Positions 62,196-64,000 of a DNA stretch of 64,000 bases are shown here, in pieces. Location of the stretch: NCBI GenBank assembly GCA_023014485.1, contig JAJOZX010005521.1, positions 221,001 through 285,000 on the forward strand, written 5' to 3'. Source of the stretch: Bathynomus jamesi (lineage: Eukaryota > Arthropoda > Malacostraca > Isopoda > Cirolanidae). How positions within the stretch are numbered: the stretch's first letter is position 1; each line of letters opens with the position of its first letter. The translations under genes and the position numbers were made by a program. Below the pieces are notes generated by a model. It saw nothing but the letters and a program-made list of their open reading frames with translations. It was not told where the DNA came from and ran no database searches.

Positions 62196-63200
62196 CTATA
62201 TATAAAAAGGTTAAAAAGGTTAAATGAATAACCTCTCGCGCTTTGTAAGCTCACAACAAGCGAGACGAATTGGGTCAGTATTTTTAAATTTAAAGTTAAC
62301 CAGCATTTCTATTTATTCTGTTCCTACCTCGTATCTTAAAAGCCTAAATACGGTAAGCGAATGTTCGGTCTTTGAAGCAGATACCAAGAACAAATCTCTC
62401 CCGACAATGAAGGTAGTAGTGCTGATTATGCCATACACTCGTAAACTCGAGAAGGGATCAAACCGGGCACCTTTTACAGATCTGTAAACCTTTAAAACTT
62501 CTTAATTAGTATCTATCATATTTATGAATCTACATAATGTAGATTTCTAACCTTAAGCTAGTAACACATTTGTGTGGTGTACTAATGCAAAGTGATTATG
62601 AAGGATTAGTTTTCGAAGGTAGGTCTTTCACGCATCAAAAGCTACGAAAACCGAATGGATGTCTACTAGTTGAACATTAATGCAAGAGAAAGCAATTTAA
62701 CTTAGAGGATTATGTTCGAAAACCATTTCCTTTTGAGCATTAGCACAATGAGACTGCATATGAAGCAATAACAGTTTATTTCGCTATAGCCTTTACCATA
62801 TTTCCTGAATTTATTAAATTTAGCTCATCACGCGCGTTTTGATACTAGCCCTAACACTTAGTTAATTTTAATAGCCGCTTCCCTTAAGATCAGCGAAGGT
62901 AACGACGTTAGGTTTGGGTAGCAGCCGAATGGGAGTCTCCTTCATTCAAATATAGCTAGGTACCCGCGGTTCAGATTTTACGTAAAGCTGTAGATACCCT
63001 GATATACGACCTTCCCCCTCCTAAGCTGCTAGAACAGAGACATTCATGCAGTTAATTTTACTTTTAGATCTCCTCCCTCGTAAGATTTTGAGCACTCTCG
63101 ATAAGGATATTCATCGTGACCCAAAACCAAAAATGCTTCATCGCCAAAAGTAACCATTTCTCCTGTCATTGCTGGAGGAAAAGTTCCATAAAACACAAAC
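62061..63200 (-). CDS. Unidentified gene, last two exons
   Basis: Two minus-strand exons with clean splice sites and matching phase. Exon 63200-63062 (AG before, GTAAAA after) reads, after one base of a split codon, LCFMELFPPAMTGEMVTFGD, EAFLVLGHDEYPYRECSKSY, EGGDLK. Exon 62195-62061 (acceptor TATATATAG) reads GFEKVGSFAIKEPTAVRYQE, ENGMHYLVVASQKKFLTLLR, LHIK-stop. Both parts have the short strand-turn pattern (VTFGDEAFLVLGH / VRYQEENGMHYLVVAS) of beta-propeller repeats such as EAR/EPTP repeats, which is only a resemblance. Upstream exons are beyond 63276, where a mariner lies, or outside the window. Confidence 0.55.
63062..63200 (-). CDS. Unidentified gene, penultimate exon
   Basis: 139 bases with a pyrimidine-rich acceptor on minus (TTTTTCCAG) and donor GTAAAA. 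Uninterrupted in the phase that joins the terminal exon. Confidence 0.5.
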
Positions 63201-63275
63201 TGGAAAAAAAAAATTAAATTTTAAAAAGATATCCATTCATGCATGAACTTTAACTTTTTAACCCGTTTTACTGTA

Positions 63276-64000
63276 CAGGGTGTACATAAAGTCAGGATCT
63301 ATTTTTGTGAAAATTATTTTTTTCTATTCAGAAGCCCTTAGAATGAACACAGAAGAGCGTGTGGCAATAGTAATTTGGCGAATCGAGGGAAAGAAATACA
63401 ATGACATCAGAGAAGTTGAGATTTCATAAGCCGGGGCCAATAGACAAGACAATACGAAAATTGGTGAACAAATTTAAACGAATGGGATCTGTAAATGATG
63501 AAGCAAGATCAGGACGACAGTGTATCAGATCTTACCGTGAATGCAGTACGCGGAATTATCACTGAGGAGCCACGTACGTCCGTTCGTGCTGCATCACACA
63601 GACTCGGCCTCCCGACGTCATCTGTGCACAAAATTCTGAAAGTTAATTTGTAGAAGAAAAGCTATCATTTGCAGGTTTTACATGAGGAAGATTTCCCTCG
63701 ACGAAGTGGTGTGTGTGCTGATCTCGTAGAACAAATCTGGAGTGACAATTTAAATGGACAACATTCTCTTTAGTGATGAAGCCACTTTCCATACGTGGGG
63801 AAAAGTAAATCGCCATAACTGTCGAATTTGGGCAGATGAAAGACCGAATGATTTCGTCCAAAATTGGGGTGGGGGGTGGGGACTCGCCTAAAGTTAATGT
63901 CTGGATGGGTTTAACAAAATCTAAGGTTTATGGTCCTTTTTTCTTTGCTGAAGCTAGTTACGGGGCTTATTTATCTGGATATGTTGCAGCAATTCCTTGA
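63276..64000 (+). mobile_element. DD41D mariner (rosa-like), copy 2, cut by window end
   Basis: Starts CAGGGTGTACATAAAGTCAG after TA, identical to the tip at 24025. Plus-strand text is very similar to the minus strand of 24025-25233: [20 protein letters not shown] near 63341, [19 protein letters not shown] near 63540, [11 protein letters not shown] near 63760. Small indels (63415, 63520, 63745, 63870) break the frame. The element continues past the window. Confidence 0.9.

Noticed and set aside
62224..62487. An 87-aa plus-strand frame
   Set aside because: No recognisable domain, and it lies in the intron of the minus-strand gene supported by splice phase.

Overview
This is a piece of animal nuclear genome. 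Genes are split by GT-AG introns and sit in AT-rich DNA crowded with eukaryotic transposons (hAT, Tc1/mariner, non-LTR retrotransposons, foldback elements) and (TA)n microsatellites. The mix of mobile elements suggests an arthropod, but I cannot name the order.

Three host genes are visible. HIRA (histone H3.3 chaperone subunit) runs on + from 5134 to its stop at 30060 in 17 coding exons; only the first coding exon (about 14 residues) was not found. TIMM44 (motor-anchoring subunit of the mitochondrial TIM23 import machinery) runs on - from 38850 to 30842 in 7 recognised exons; the presequence exon was not found. HIRA and TIMM44 are convergent, with stops about 780 bases apart. Two 3'-terminal exons of an unidentified gene lie on - at 63200-62061. 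One exon of HIRA and three exons of TIMM44 carry small frameshifts against otherwise clear homology.

Layout. 1-5133: degraded hAT, a DD41D mariner-like MITE, a LINE fragment, a pogo-like MITE, a hAT-like MITE. 5134-15492: HIRA exons 2-12, with a BED-finger hAT remnant, a perfect 192-bp palindrome and a 1.7-kb hAT in introns. 15493-26286: one 10.8-kb HIRA intron filled by a foldback MITE, two LINE tails, an unfamiliar DDE-like transposase gene, a GC-rich RT/RNase H LINE, and three mariner-type elements, one a long foldback. 26287-30060: HIRA C-terminal exons and a foldback mariner. 30842-38850: TIMM44, with a hAT nested in a mariner inside one intron. 39148-42158: a 3-kb element with inverted termini, a 10-bp target duplication and a 2.1-kb minisatellite. 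43.9-56 kb: LINEs, one split by a smaller element that is itself split by a structurally intact three-exon hAT. 56-60.5 kb: hAT debris with a minisatellite element inserted into its coding sequence, with a 9-bp duplication. 60.9-64 kb: Tc1 remnant, the unidentified gene, and a second copy of the DD41D element.

The most unusual signal is a shared architecture at 39148-42158 and 59096-59763. Both have short terminal inverted repeats, 9-10-bp target duplications of Mutator-like length, and a terminal or subterminal motif amplified inward as a minisatellite on one arm.
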